DNA from: Thermosynechococcus sichuanensis E542
GTDB lineage: Bacteria; Cyanobacteriota; Cyanobacteriia; Thermosynechococcales; Thermosynechococcaceae
Length of the DNA: 64,000 nt
Assembly (NCBI RefSeq): GCF_003555505.1
Contig: NZ_CP032152.1
Location: 2,093,001 to 2,157,000, forward strand
Direction: 5' to 3'
Both the position numbers and the translations under genes were made by a program. The notes under the pieces are model-generated. The model made no database searches. It saw only the letters and a list, made by a program, of their open reading frames with translations, and had not been told where the DNA came from. The first letter of the stretch is position 1. Each line of letters begins with the position of its first letter. Below, piece by piece: positions 1 to 7,892 of the stretch.

Positions 1-780
1 GTCATTCATCCCAGTGCTGAACTGCATCCCACAGTTCGGGTCGGCCCCTATGCCGTGATTGGTGAACAGGTGCGCGTCGGTGCCCATACGGAAATTGGTG
101 CCCACGTGATTATTGAAGGGCCAACGGAGGTGGGGGTAGGCAATCGTATCTTTCCGGGGGCAATTATCGGTACGGCCTCTCAGGATCAAAAATATACGGG
201 TGCCAATAGTGCCCTACGCATTGGTGATTACAACACGATTCGCGAGTTCGTGACGATTAACCGCGCCAATGGCGAAGGGGATGCGACGATCATTGGTAAC
301 CACAATCTATTGCTGGCCTATGTCCATGTGGCCCATGATTGCGTGATTGAGGATCAGGTGGTGATTACGAATGCCGCCTCGATCGCTGGCCATGTTTGCA
401 TTGAATCCAAAGCACGCATTGGGGGTATGGTGGGCATTCACCAGTTTGTGCATATTGGTCGTTTGGCGATGGTGGGAGCCATGGCACGAGTAGATCGGGA
501 TGTGCCCCCCTATATGCTGGTGGAAGGTCATCCGGCGCGGGTGCGTGCCCTCAATCAGGTGGGATTGCGGCGGGCAGGTGTGACAGAGGCGGAAATGCGC
601 GACCTCAAGGAGGCGTTTCGCATTCTCTATCGTCGTGAGTTACCCCTTGCTCAAGCGATCGCCCAGTTGGCGACCCTACCCCCTTCTGAGCATTTAGAGC
701 ATCTTCAGCGCTTTTTGACCTATGCCCGTGAAGAGGGACGGCGCGGCTTAACCCCCAGTGGCCGGGCGACAACGGATTAA
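1..780 (+). CDS. lpxA: UDP-N-acetylglucosamine acyltransferase LpxA (5' end outside window)
   Basis: LpxA transfers a 3-hydroxyacyl chain from acyl-ACP to UDP-GlcNAc, the first step of lipid A synthesis, in the cytoplasm. The open frame runs from base 1 (VIHPSAELHPTVRVG...) with no start in sight, so the first few codons lie upstream; the ATG at 55 is internal because the left-handed beta-helix hexapeptide repeats already begin before it. Visible features are the repeated I/V-G-x-x hexapeptides, the segment HVAHDC carrying the catalytic His, HQFVHIGR, and the C-terminal helical domain beginning around GLRRAGVTEAEM. LpxA genes in cyanobacteria usually follow lpxC and fabZ; that cannot be checked here. 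trmL follows after 27 nt on the same strand. The assignment is secure; only the 5' boundary is missing. Confidence 0.95.
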   Translation, partial: VIHPSAELHPTVRVGPYAVIGEQVRVGAHTEIGAHVIIEGPTEVGVGNRIFPGAIIGTASQDQKYTGANSALRIGDYNTIREFVTINRANGEGDATIIGNHNLLLAYVHVAHDCVIEDQVVITNAASIAGHVCIESKARIGGMVGIHQFVHIGRLAMVGAMARVDRDVPPYMLVEGHPARVRALNQVGLRRAGVTEAEMRDLKEAFRILYRRELPLAQAIAQLATLPPSEHLEHLQRFLTYAREEGRRGLTPSGRATTD

Positions 781-807
781 GTCTCTAGTTGCCACTCACT
801 CAACGCC

Positions 808-1272
808 ATGCCTGCTGTGGTGCTTGTCCATCCCCAAATTCCCCCCAATACAGGCAATATTGCCCGCACCTGTGCTGCCACCCACACACCGCTGCATCTG
901 ATTGAACCCTTGGGGTTTGAACTCAGCGATCGCTACTTGAAGCGAGCGGGTCTTGATTATTGGCCCTATGTCACCCTGCACTGCCACCCCGACTGGCCAA
1001 CGTTCCTCAAAACCACCCATAGCGGGGGGCGTCTGATTGCCTTTGAGCCTTCAGCACAGCAAATTTACTGGGACTTTAGCTTTGCTGAGAGTGATTGGCT
1101 GGTCTTTGGCAGTGAACCGGATGGCATCCCCGCCGATGTCTTAGCGACCTGTGACGCCTTTTTGAAAATCCCCATGTGGCAACCGGCAGTGCGCAGTTTG
1201 AATCTCTCGGCGTCGGTGGCGATCGCTCTCATGGAAGTTTACCGCCAACTGTACTCCTCAACTGCTTTATGA
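808..1272 (+). CDS. trmL: tRNA (cytidine/uridine-2'-O-)-methyltransferase TrmL (SPOUT)
   Basis: A 154-residue SPOUT-superfamily protein of exactly the short TrmL type. TrmL 2'-O-methylates the wobble nucleotide (position 34) of certain leucine tRNAs using S-adenosylmethionine. Family marks are the N-terminal VLVHPQIPPNTGNIARTC (with NxGNIxR), the internal FGSEPDGIP that forms part of the trefoil-knot SAM pocket, and RSLNLSASVAIALMEVYRQ at the C terminus. There is no added RNA-binding domain, as expected for TrmL as opposed to TrmH. The next gene begins inside its stop codon (ATGA), so the two are translationally coupled. Confidence 0.92.
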   Translation: MPAVVLVHPQIPPNTGNIARTCAATHTPLHLIEPLGFELSDRYLKRAGLDYWPYVTLHCHPDWPTFLKTTHSGGRLIAFEPSAQQIYWDFSFAESDWLVFGSEPDGIPADVLATCDAFLKIPMWQPAVRSLNLSASVAIALMEVYRQLYSSTAL

Positions 1273-1769
1273 CGGAATCCCGCCTCCTTGATGACCTCCA
1301 TATTTCAGAAAAGGGCTGTCTCTGGTACTTTGCCTATGGCAGCAACCTCTGTCGGACTCAGACAAAACGTCGCCTAGGTACGGTGCCCACCGCTCAAGTT
1401 GCTGAACTGCGGGGCTATCGCCTTGTGTTCAATAAACGCAGTAATGATGGCACTGGCAAAGCAAATCTTGTCCCTAACCCTCACCATTCTGTTTGGGGTG
1501 TCATTTACTGCTGTACAGAACCAGACATTAAACACTTCGATTTTTACGAGGGCGTCGAGTGGGGACATTACCGCCATGAATTTGTTAGAGTCATAACGGC
1601 TACGGGTCAGGCGATAACGGCTCTGACCTATGTGGCAGGGGAGGATTTTATTGATCAGGCCCTGTGGCCTTCAGCCGATTATTTAGAGACAATTCTTGAG
1701 GGGGCAAAGGAGCACGGGCTGCCTGCTGTGTACATTGCTCAGTTGTGGGAGTGGAAAGACCGAATATGA
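1269..1769 (+). CDS. gamma-glutamylcyclotransferase-like (GGCT/AIG2-type) protein
   Basis: A 166-residue protein with the hallmark YFAYGSNL motif near residue 21 of the gamma-glutamylcyclotransferase fold, followed by LRGYRLVFN and a central acidic patch EGVEWGHYRHEFV in the position of the conserved catalytic Glu. Members cleave gamma-glutamyl amino acids or related amides to 5-oxoproline, but many bacterial ones are uncharacterised, so the substrate is unknown. The frame is open upstream to 1176, but I chose the ATG at 1269, which overlaps the trmL stop as ATGA. Its own stop overlaps the HlyD gene start in the same way (ATGA at 1766), suggesting a coupled trmL-GGCT-hlyD transcript. Confidence 0.8.
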   Translation: MTESRLLDDLHISEKGCLWYFAYGSNLCRTQTKRRLGTVPTAQVAELRGYRLVFNKRSNDGTGKANLVPNPHHSVWGVIYCCTEPDIKHFDFYEGVEWGHYRHEFVRVITATGQAITALTYVAGEDFIDQALWPSADYLETILEGAKEHGLPAVYIAQLWEWKDRI

Positions 1770-3016
1770 ATACTTCATCTTCCAGTGCAGTTGCCACTAA
1801 ACCCCCGCAAACTGAGAAGCGGCGTCGCATTTTTCGGGTAGTGCGGATTGGCCTAGGGGTGACCCTGATTGGCTTAGCTATGTATCTCCTCTGGTGGCGA
1901 CAGCGGCATGTGGTCAGTCGCGTGGGCTACCTCAATGGTACAGTGATTACCCTCTATGCCACGATCCCCGGCATCTTAACCCTAGAAGACCTGCGCCCCG
2001 GCGAACTCCTGAAAGCAGGTACGGAAATTGGCACGATTCGCAATGATCGCAATCCCCAACTGGAAACCGATCGCCAGAATCTGGAAACTCGTCTCAATGT
2101 TGCCCTTGCCCAGCAGCAGGGTCTGCAACAGAAACGCAACAGCCGCATGGCTCTGATTTCTCAACTCGATCGCTACCAGCAGACTCAGCAAACCCTAGAA
2201 ATTCGCTTTGCCCAAGAGGCAGTGCAGCGCACCCTCGGTGAACTCCGCCAAGCCCAAGAAGCGCTGGCTATTGCCCGCATTGAAGCCGATCGCTATACCA
2301 GTTTGGTGGAAACAGGTGCTGTGGCGCGCCAACTCGCCGATGAAGCCGTTTCCCGTGCCAAGCAAGCAGCAAAATTTGTTGAGAGTAAACAGGCTGAACT
2401 GCGCCGCCAACAAACAGCCCTGCAAGCGGCTCGCCAAGGATTACAACTGGATGCGTCGCGCACCTTTAGCTTTCCCCAAATCCGCTTGATTGATTTACAA
2501 ATTGAACTAGTTGATATTGATGTTGAACTCTTGGCAGTGGCTACAACCATTGCCGAGCTACGCCGTGAAATTAGCAATATCAAACAGCAACTCTCCCTGC
2601 AACGGCTTGCTCCAGTGAAAGTACCGACGACCGCAGTCGTTTGGTCAGTCATCCACAAAACAGGGGATTTGGGTATTCCCCTGACCGCAGGGGATCCGAT
2701 CGTTAAAGTTCTCGACTGTAGCGATGTTTGGGCAACAGGTTTAGTGGCGGAGCGGGATAATCCTCGCCTGCGGGTCGGTCAGGAGGCAACAGTGCGTTTA
2801 CTAGATGGGAGCGATCGCCGACTGCGGGGCATTGTGCGTGCGATTCGTGGTGGTCCTGGCAAAGTTGAAGTCGGAGAAAACGTGGCCGTGCCCCCTCCTG
2901 ATCTAGTACGCAACGAACTGGCGGTTGACGTTCAACTCCACAACCTACCAGAGGATCTCAGCGCCGAGCGTTTCTGTGGGGTGGGTCAAAGCGTGGAAGT
3001 GGTGTTTGGAAGCTAA
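1766..3016 (+). CDS. HlyD-family membrane-fusion/adaptor protein upstream of cellulose-synthase genes
   Basis: A 416-residue HlyD-type periplasmic adaptor: a short cytoplasmic N terminus rich in Ser/Lys/Arg, one membrane segment at about residues 25-44, a split biotinyl-lipoyl domain (GTVITLYATIPGILT and later TAVVWSVIHKTGDLGIPL), a long Gln/Ala/Arg-rich alpha-hairpin coiled coil at about 95-260, and a C-terminal beta-barrel region. The ATG at 1766 overlaps the previous stop; an in-frame GTG at 1745 is less likely. The gene ends 3 nt before a PilZ cellulose synthase, so the two are almost surely co-expressed. From recollection, HlyD-like proteins have been tied to extracellular cellulose in Thermosynechococcus vulcanus, with a TolC-dependent tripartite exporter proposed; a similar role here is inference. 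No BcsB-like or ABC/peptidase partner is adjacent. Confidence 0.85.
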   Translation: MNTSSSSAVATKPPQTEKRRRIFRVVRIGLGVTLIGLAMYLLWWRQRHVVSRVGYLNGTVITLYATIPGILTLEDLRPGELLKAGTEIGTIRNDRNPQLETDRQNLETRLNVALAQQQGLQQKRNSRMALISQLDRYQQTQQTLEIRFAQEAVQRTLGELRQAQEALAIARIEADRYTSLVETGAVARQLADEAVSRAKQAAKFVESKQAELRRQQTALQAARQGLQLDASRTFSFPQIRLIDLQIELVDIDVELLAVATTIAELRREISNIKQQLSLQRLAPVKVPTTAVVWSVIHKTGDLGIPLTAGDPIVKVLDCSDVWATGLVAERDNPRLRVGQEATVRLLDGSDRRLRGIVRAIRGGPGKVEVGENVAVPPPDLVRNELAVDVQLHNLPEDLSAERFCGVGQSVEVVFGS

Positions 3017-3019
3017 ACC

Positions 3020-5227
3020 ATGCGCCTCAAGGTGTTGCAAACGGATGGCTGGCTTTTGCTCCTAGGCCTTCTCGCCCTTCTAGGGGTATTGCTGTGGCAA
3101 GTGGATTGGCGGGATCTGCTGCCGAATCTTGTGGGTCTCTGGCATGAGGGACAGGCCATCATGCGCCCCCAAGGGACAACGCTGGAAGCATTGCTACTCC
3201 CCGCTTTTGTTTGGCTCGCTATCACGTTTTTACTCAAGGAACTCTCCCCTAAACCCACTTTTTGGTCACGGCTCATCGTCAGTGTCGGCATTGCCCTACT
3301 GGGAATCCGTTATGAATTGTGGCGCTTTTTTGGCAGTCTCAACTTGGATGATCCCCTGAATGGCACGATCTCCGTTGTCCTCTTTTTGGCAGAATTACTG
3401 ACGGTTTTCAATAGTGTGGCCTTTTTCTTTCACTGTATTTTCTCCATTGACCGCACCCCTGAAGCCGATCGCCTGAGTCAAGCGGTGATTCGCGGTGAGT
3501 ATCTGCCTTGGGTAGATGTGATCTTGCCCACCTACAACGAAGGGGTGGATATCTTACGGCGGTCGGTGATTGGCTGCCAAGCAATGGACTATCCCCACAA
3601 GCGGATTTATCTGCTCGATGATACCCGTCGGCCAGCGGTGCGTGCCCTTGCCGCCGAACTGGGTTGTGAATATCGCGATCGCCCCGATAACCGCCATGCC
3701 AAAGCGGGCAACATTAACCATGCTCTCCCCACGCTCACGGGCGAATTGATAGCGGTCTTTGATGCCGATTTTGTCCCCAGCCGCAACTTCCTCACCCGCA
3801 CCGTTGGCTTTTTCCAAGATGCCAAGACAGCAATGGTGCAGACGCCGCAGCATTTTTTCAATGAAGACCCGGTTGCAGTCAATCTGGGACTAGAGGGCAT
3901 CCTCAACAACGAGCAAACACTTTTCTTTCGCTTTATTCAACCCAGCCGTGACTACTGGGATTCCGTTGTCTGCTGTGGCACCTGTTTTGTGATTCGCCGC
4001 AGTGCCCTTGATGAAATTGGCGGCATTCCCACCGACAGCATCACCGAAGACTACATGACAACGATTAAGCTGCAAACCCTTGGCTATCGCGTCAAATACC
4101 TCAATGAAGCCTTGGCGGCCGGTATGTCCCCGGAGACGATTAGTGCCTACATTAACCAACGGCTGCGCTGGGGGCAGGGCACACTGCAAATGCTCTTTTT
4201 GGGGGGCAACTTTTTCACCGCTCCCAATCTGCGGCTAACACAGCGGCTCTCCCATTCCCTGAGCATCATCTACTGGTTTCTCTCCATTCCCCGCGTGATT
4301 TTTCTTTTGGCACCGTTGGCCTTTTTGCTCTTTGGTATTGCCCCCTTGCGGGCGACAGTGAACGAGATTCTCTACTTTTACTTTCCCTACTATCTGGGGA
4401 ATATCATGGCCTTTTCATGGCTCACCGAAGGTCGCCGCTCCGCTTTTTGGTCGGATGTCTATGAAACGATTATTGCCTTTCCGATGGCAATCACAGTGAT
4501 TCGTACACTGATTAGTCCGAGGGGTAAAACCTTCAAAGTGACCCCTAAAGGGGTGGTGGATCCCCATCGCATCAATATCAACTGGCCACTGATTCGCCCC
4601 CTAATGATCATTGCCCTTTTGACGATTGTTGGCCTGATCTGGCGCAGTTCCCCCCTGCAGGATACGATTGTCAACCCCGATAGCTTGGCTGTGAATATTG
4701 TCTGGTCAATCTATAATTTGTCGCTGCTGTTGGTGTGTATGCTGGTGGCCATTGATGTACCGCAGCGTCGTTTTACCCGTTTCCTGCGGTCTGAACCCTG
4801 TGAACTCATTGTTGGGGGCGATCGCTATGTCGGGCAAACTGTGGATATTTCTGAAGAGGGCGCCCGCTTGCAAATCCGCCGCTGTGACACCTGTCGGGAA
4901 AGCCATCATTCGCCGCAGGGATTGCGAACCTACAGTGCCCAATTTCGCCTTTTACCCCCCAGTGAACTGGCAGATCTATGGATTTCAGCAGAGCTACGCT
5001 GGCACGATCAAGAACGCTTGATACAGCTTCAACAGGGAGGGAGTAGTGAACCCGTCGAAATGCGAATCCGCTTTCTGGATTTATCCTTGGCAGAGCAGCG
5101 TCGCCTGATTCCCTACCTCTACTGCCAACCGGGGCAATGGGATGAAATCCGCGTGCCCGAAATTAAAACGGCTTGGGCAATGATTCAAAGTGTCTTTCGC
5201 CTGCATCCCCTTGCCGAAAGTCGCTAG
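3020..5227 (+). CDS. cellulose synthase-like GT2 with C-terminal PilZ domain, copy 1
   Basis: A 735-residue membrane processive glycosyltransferase of the BcsA type, expected to polymerise UDP-glucose into beta-1,4-glucan while extruding it. Catalytic signatures are all present: DD at 200-201 in IYLLDDTRR, DAD at 248-250, TED at 342-344, and QRLRW at 380-384. There are about four hydrophobic segments before the GT domain (roughly 10-145) and four or more after it (about 415-580). A PilZ domain follows with the c-di-GMP motifs RxxxR (583-587) and DxSxxG (609-614) both intact, so allosteric activation by c-di-GMP is expected. It lies 3 nt behind the HlyD gene and is followed by a close paralogue; a roughly 250-bp patch is nearly identical to that paralogue. 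Polymer identity (cellulose versus another beta-glucan) is not proven by sequence. Confidence 0.9.
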   Translation: MRLKVLQTDGWLLLLGLLALLGVLLWQVDWRDLLPNLVGLWHEGQAIMRPQGTTLEALLLPAFVWLAITFLLKELSPKPTFWSRLIVSVGIALLGIRYELWRFFGSLNLDDPLNGTISVVLFLAELLTVFNSVAFFFHCIFSIDRTPEADRLSQAVIRGEYLPWVDVILPTYNEGVDILRRSVIGCQAMDYPHKRIYLLDDTRRPAVRALAAELGCEYRDRPDNRHAKAGNINHALPTLTGELIAVFDADFVPSRNFLTRTVGFFQDAKTAMVQTPQHFFNEDPVAVNLGLEGILNNEQTLFFRFIQPSRDYWDSVVCCGTCFVIRRSALDEIGGIPTDSITEDYMTTIKLQTLGYRVKYLNEALAAGMSPETISAYINQRLRWGQGTLQMLFLGGNFFTAPNLRLTQRLSHSLSIIYWFLSIPRVIFLLAPLAFLLFGIAPLRATVNEILYFYFPYYLGNIMAFSWLTEGRRSAFWSDVYETIIAFPMAITVIRTLISPRGKTFKVTPKGVVDPHRININWPLIRPLMIIALLTIVGLIWRSSPLQDTIVNPDSLAVNIVWSIYNLSLLLVCMLVAIDVPQRRFTRFLRSEPCELIVGGDRYVGQTVDISEEGARLQIRRCDTCRESHHSPQGLRTYSAQFRLLPPSELADLWISAELRWHDQERLIQLQQGGSSEPVEMRIRFLDLSLAEQRRLIPYLYCQPGQWDEIRVPEIKTAWAMIQSVFRLHPLAESR

Positions 5228-5660
5228 GCCATCGTTGAGTTTTTGCTTTAATTTTTCGGTGCAGGATTAGTTTTACTAAAGCATTGGGTACACTAAAGGT
5301 AAGTTCCCTACCTAGATGGATGAGCGCCATGGTGAAAGATCGTATCTATCCAATTCTTTCCAAGCCAAAGCTGCCATGCTTTTTAGCCTACGGATCCGCT
5401 CTCAATTATTTTAGGCAGTCAGAAATTTCACTGATAAGCTGATAATTAGTCCTGCGTTTAGAAGCGTTGTTATCCATCAAATTAATTATCAAATTAATTA
5501 ACGCGACTGCTACCTCCAAGACTCATTCATTAAAGCATTGAAAATAGTTGAAATCTCAAGAGTGGCTCACTCGAACGCAATTCTAAGGTTGTGGTGTGAT
5601 TCAGCTCTGAGTGAGTACAGGATGTAGGACTTCGACTTCATCCCAACTCAGTGTGTTCCC
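5228..5660 (+). other. 433-bp spacer between the two cellulose-synthase genes
   Basis: No convincing gene is present; the longest start-to-stop frame I translated is about 32 codons and lacks recognisable features. The segment is visibly more AT-rich than its flanks. It contains an exact 12-bp tandem duplication (ATCAAATTAATT at 5476-5487 and 5488-5499) and an inverted repeat CTCACTC (5566-5572) / GAGTGAG (5609-5615) that could fold in the leader of the second gene. Short T-runs follow the first gene, but no GC-rich stem precedes them, so a classical terminator is not supported. The length suggests the second synthase has its own promoter. Confidence 0.5.
5476..5499. repeat. 12-bp exact tandem repeat, AT-rich
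   Basis: Two adjacent copies of ATCAAATTAATT lie about 160 nt upstream of the second cellulose-synthase start. The unit contains the palindrome AATT/TTAATTAA-like core, which could bind a regulator or simply be slippage. Nothing in the sequence identifies a binding protein. Confidence 0.6.
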
Positions 5661-7892
5661 ATGAAGCTACTGGAAACTAATAATCTATCCCCTAGGGTTT
5701 CTCAGTCATCGAGGCTGCCTACGCCACGGGTACCTGCGCGATCGCGAGGTATTAGCCCTGATCTGTGGCTTTTCCTGTTGGGCGGTGGCGCATTTCTGGT
5801 CGTCCTGCTCAGCCAACTGGATTGGCAAAACTTTCTACCCAACTTAGTTGGTCTTTGGTACAACGGGAAGGCACTGTTGCGGGCTGAAGGCACGACGCTT
5901 CAAGCACTCCTGTTGCCCACGCTGGTCTGGATTGCGATTACGTTTTTCCTGAAGGAGATTTCACCCAAGCCCAATTTTTGGTCACGTCTGATTGTCAGTT
6001 TGGGGTTGACCCTGCTAGCTCTGCGGTATATCCTCTGGCGTTTTTTTAACAGCCTCAACTTGGATGATCCCCTCAATGGCACGATTTCGGTTCTCTTATT
6101 CATTGCTGAACTGCTGACTCTAACGAACACGATTTGTTTTTTTGCCCTTTGCATCTTTGCCAAAGACCGCAGTCCTGAGGCCGATCGCCTAAGTCAAGCA
6201 GTGATGCGGGGGGAATATTTGCCTTGGGTGGATGTGATCTTGCCCACCTACAACGAAGATGTGGAGATTCTGCGCCGCTCTGTGATTGGCTGCCAAGCGA
6301 TGGACTATCCCCACAAGCGGATTTATCTGCTCGATGATACCCGTCGGCCAGCGGTGCGTGCCCTTGCTGCCGAACTGGGTTGTGAATATCGCGATCGCCC
6401 CGACAACCGCCATGCCAAAGCGGGCAACATTAACCATGCTCTCCCCACGCTCACGGGCGAATTGATAGCGGTCTTTGATGCCGATTTTGTCCCCAGCCGC
6501 AACTTCCTCACCCGCACCGTCGGCTTTTTCCAAGACCCCAAGACGGCAATGGTGCAGACGCCACAGCACTTTTTCAACGAAGACCCCATCACCGTTAACC
6601 TTGGCCTTGAGGGTATTCTTAACAACGAGCAGACCCTTTTCTTTCGCTTTATCCAACCCAGTCGTGACTTTTTTGATGCCGTGATTTGCTGTGGGACGTG
6701 CTTTGTCATTCGTCGTAGTGCCCTCGATGAGATTGGCGGCATCCCCACTGACAGCATTACCGAAGATTACTTGACCTCCATGTATCTCCAAGGGCGCGGC
6801 TATCGGGTGAAGTACCTCAACGAAGCTCTCTCTGCGGGCATGTCCCCAGAAACAATTGGCGCCTACATTAACCAGCGGCTGCGCTGGGGGCAAGGAACAC
6901 TCCAGATGCTCTTTTTGAAGTCCAATTTCTTGACAATTCCCAACCTGAACCTGATGCAGCGGTTCTACCATAGCTTGGGGGTGCTCTATTGGCTGCTCTC
7001 GATTCCCCGCGTGATTTTTCTTTGGGCACCGTTGGCCTTTTTGCTCTTTGGGCTGGCGCCGCTGCGGGCAACGATTAACGAGATTCTCTACTTTTACCTA
7101 CCCTACTACCTTGGCAATGTGATGGCCTTTTCATGGCTTACCGAAGGCCGCCGCTCTGCCTTTTGGTCAGATGTTTACGAGACGATTATTGCCCTGCCGA
7201 TGGCGATCACGGTGATACGGACATTTATCAGTCCCAAGGGCAAGCCCTTCAAAGTGACGCCGAAAGGGATTGTTGACCCCCACCACATCAATATCAACTG
7301 GCCGCTGATTCGTCCCCTTCTGATTGTTGCTATTTTGACGATGATTGGTCTGATCTGGCGCAGTTCCCCTTTGCAGGATACACTGGTCAACCCCGATAGC
7401 CTTCTGATCAATATGGTTTGGTCAGCCTACAATTTGGCACTTTTGCTGGTGTGCGTCCTTGTGGCTATTGATGTACCGCAGCGGCGGCATCCACGCTTTT
7501 GTCGTCAGGAACCCTGTGAACTGATCCTAGGGGGCGATCGCTATGGGGGGAAAACGCTGAATCTATCAGAGGAGGGGGCCTGTATTCGCCTTACGGCTCC
7601 CACCCATATCCATTTGGGTGAAGGATTAGGTGAACTGCGCTTTACTGAACCTAGCCCCCTTGTCAACCTGACATTGCCAATTCAAATCCGCTGGTCACGC
7701 TCCAGTTCCCGCCAAGACATTGAAATGGGGGTGCAGTTCCAGACCTTTTCCTTGCCAAAGCGGCGCCGTTTCTTGCGCTATCTCTACTGCCAACCGGGTC
7801 AATGGGATGAAGTGCGCGTTCCCGAAATTAAAACCGCTTGGGCGATGCTCCAGAGTCTGTTTCGCCTCCATCCCCTTGCGGAGAGCCGCTAA
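5661..7892 (+). CDS. cellulose synthase-like GT2 with C-terminal PilZ domain, copy 2
   Basis: A 743-residue paralogue of the gene at 3020, with the same architecture and a 25-residue N-terminal extension rich in Ser/Pro/Arg. Catalytic DD (225-226), DAD (273-275), TED (367-369) and QRLRW (405-409) are intact. In the PilZ domain the c-di-GMP motifs are RRHPR (about 608-612) and NLSEEG (about 634-639), both matching RxxxR and D/NxSxxG. The C-terminal part after PilZ is more divergent than the core and about 17 residues shorter. Both copies end with the same segment around residues PGQWDE...EIKTAWAM...RLHPLAESR, so this tail is part of the family rather than random. No Shine-Dalgarno is evident before the ATG. 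Its stop overlaps the convergent gene by 4 bp. Whether both copies make the same polymer, or act as a pair, is unknown. Confidence 0.9.
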   Translation: MKLLETNNLSPRVSQSSRLPTPRVPARSRGISPDLWLFLLGGGAFLVVLLSQLDWQNFLPNLVGLWYNGKALLRAEGTTLQALLLPTLVWIAITFFLKEISPKPNFWSRLIVSLGLTLLALRYILWRFFNSLNLDDPLNGTISVLLFIAELLTLTNTICFFALCIFAKDRSPEADRLSQAVMRGEYLPWVDVILPTYNEDVEILRRSVIGCQAMDYPHKRIYLLDDTRRPAVRALAAELGCEYRDRPDNRHAKAGNINHALPTLTGELIAVFDADFVPSRNFLTRTVGFFQDPKTAMVQTPQHFFNEDPITVNLGLEGILNNEQTLFFRFIQPSRDFFDAVICCGTCFVIRRSALDEIGGIPTDSITEDYLTSMYLQGRGYRVKYLNEALSAGMSPETIGAYINQRLRWGQGTLQMLFLKSNFLTIPNLNLMQRFYHSLGVLYWLLSIPRVIFLWAPLAFLLFGLAPLRATINEILYFYLPYYLGNVMAFSWLTEGRRSAFWSDVYETIIALPMAITVIRTFISPKGKPFKVTPKGIVDPHHININWPLIRPLLIVAILTMIGLIWRSSPLQDTLVNPDSLLINMVWSAYNLALLLVCVLVAIDVPQRRHPRFCRQEPCELILGGDRYGGKTLNLSEEGACIRLTAPTHIHLGEGLGELRFTEPSPLVNLTLPIQIRWSRSSSRQDIEMGVQFQTFSLPKRRRFLRYLYCQPGQWDEVRVPEIKTAWAMLQSLFRLHPLAESR

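Noticed and set aside
5228-5660. c-di-GMP or other riboswitch in the leader of synthase copy 2
   Set aside because: I could not find the GNRA tetraloop and receptor of the GEMM fold, only short repeats.
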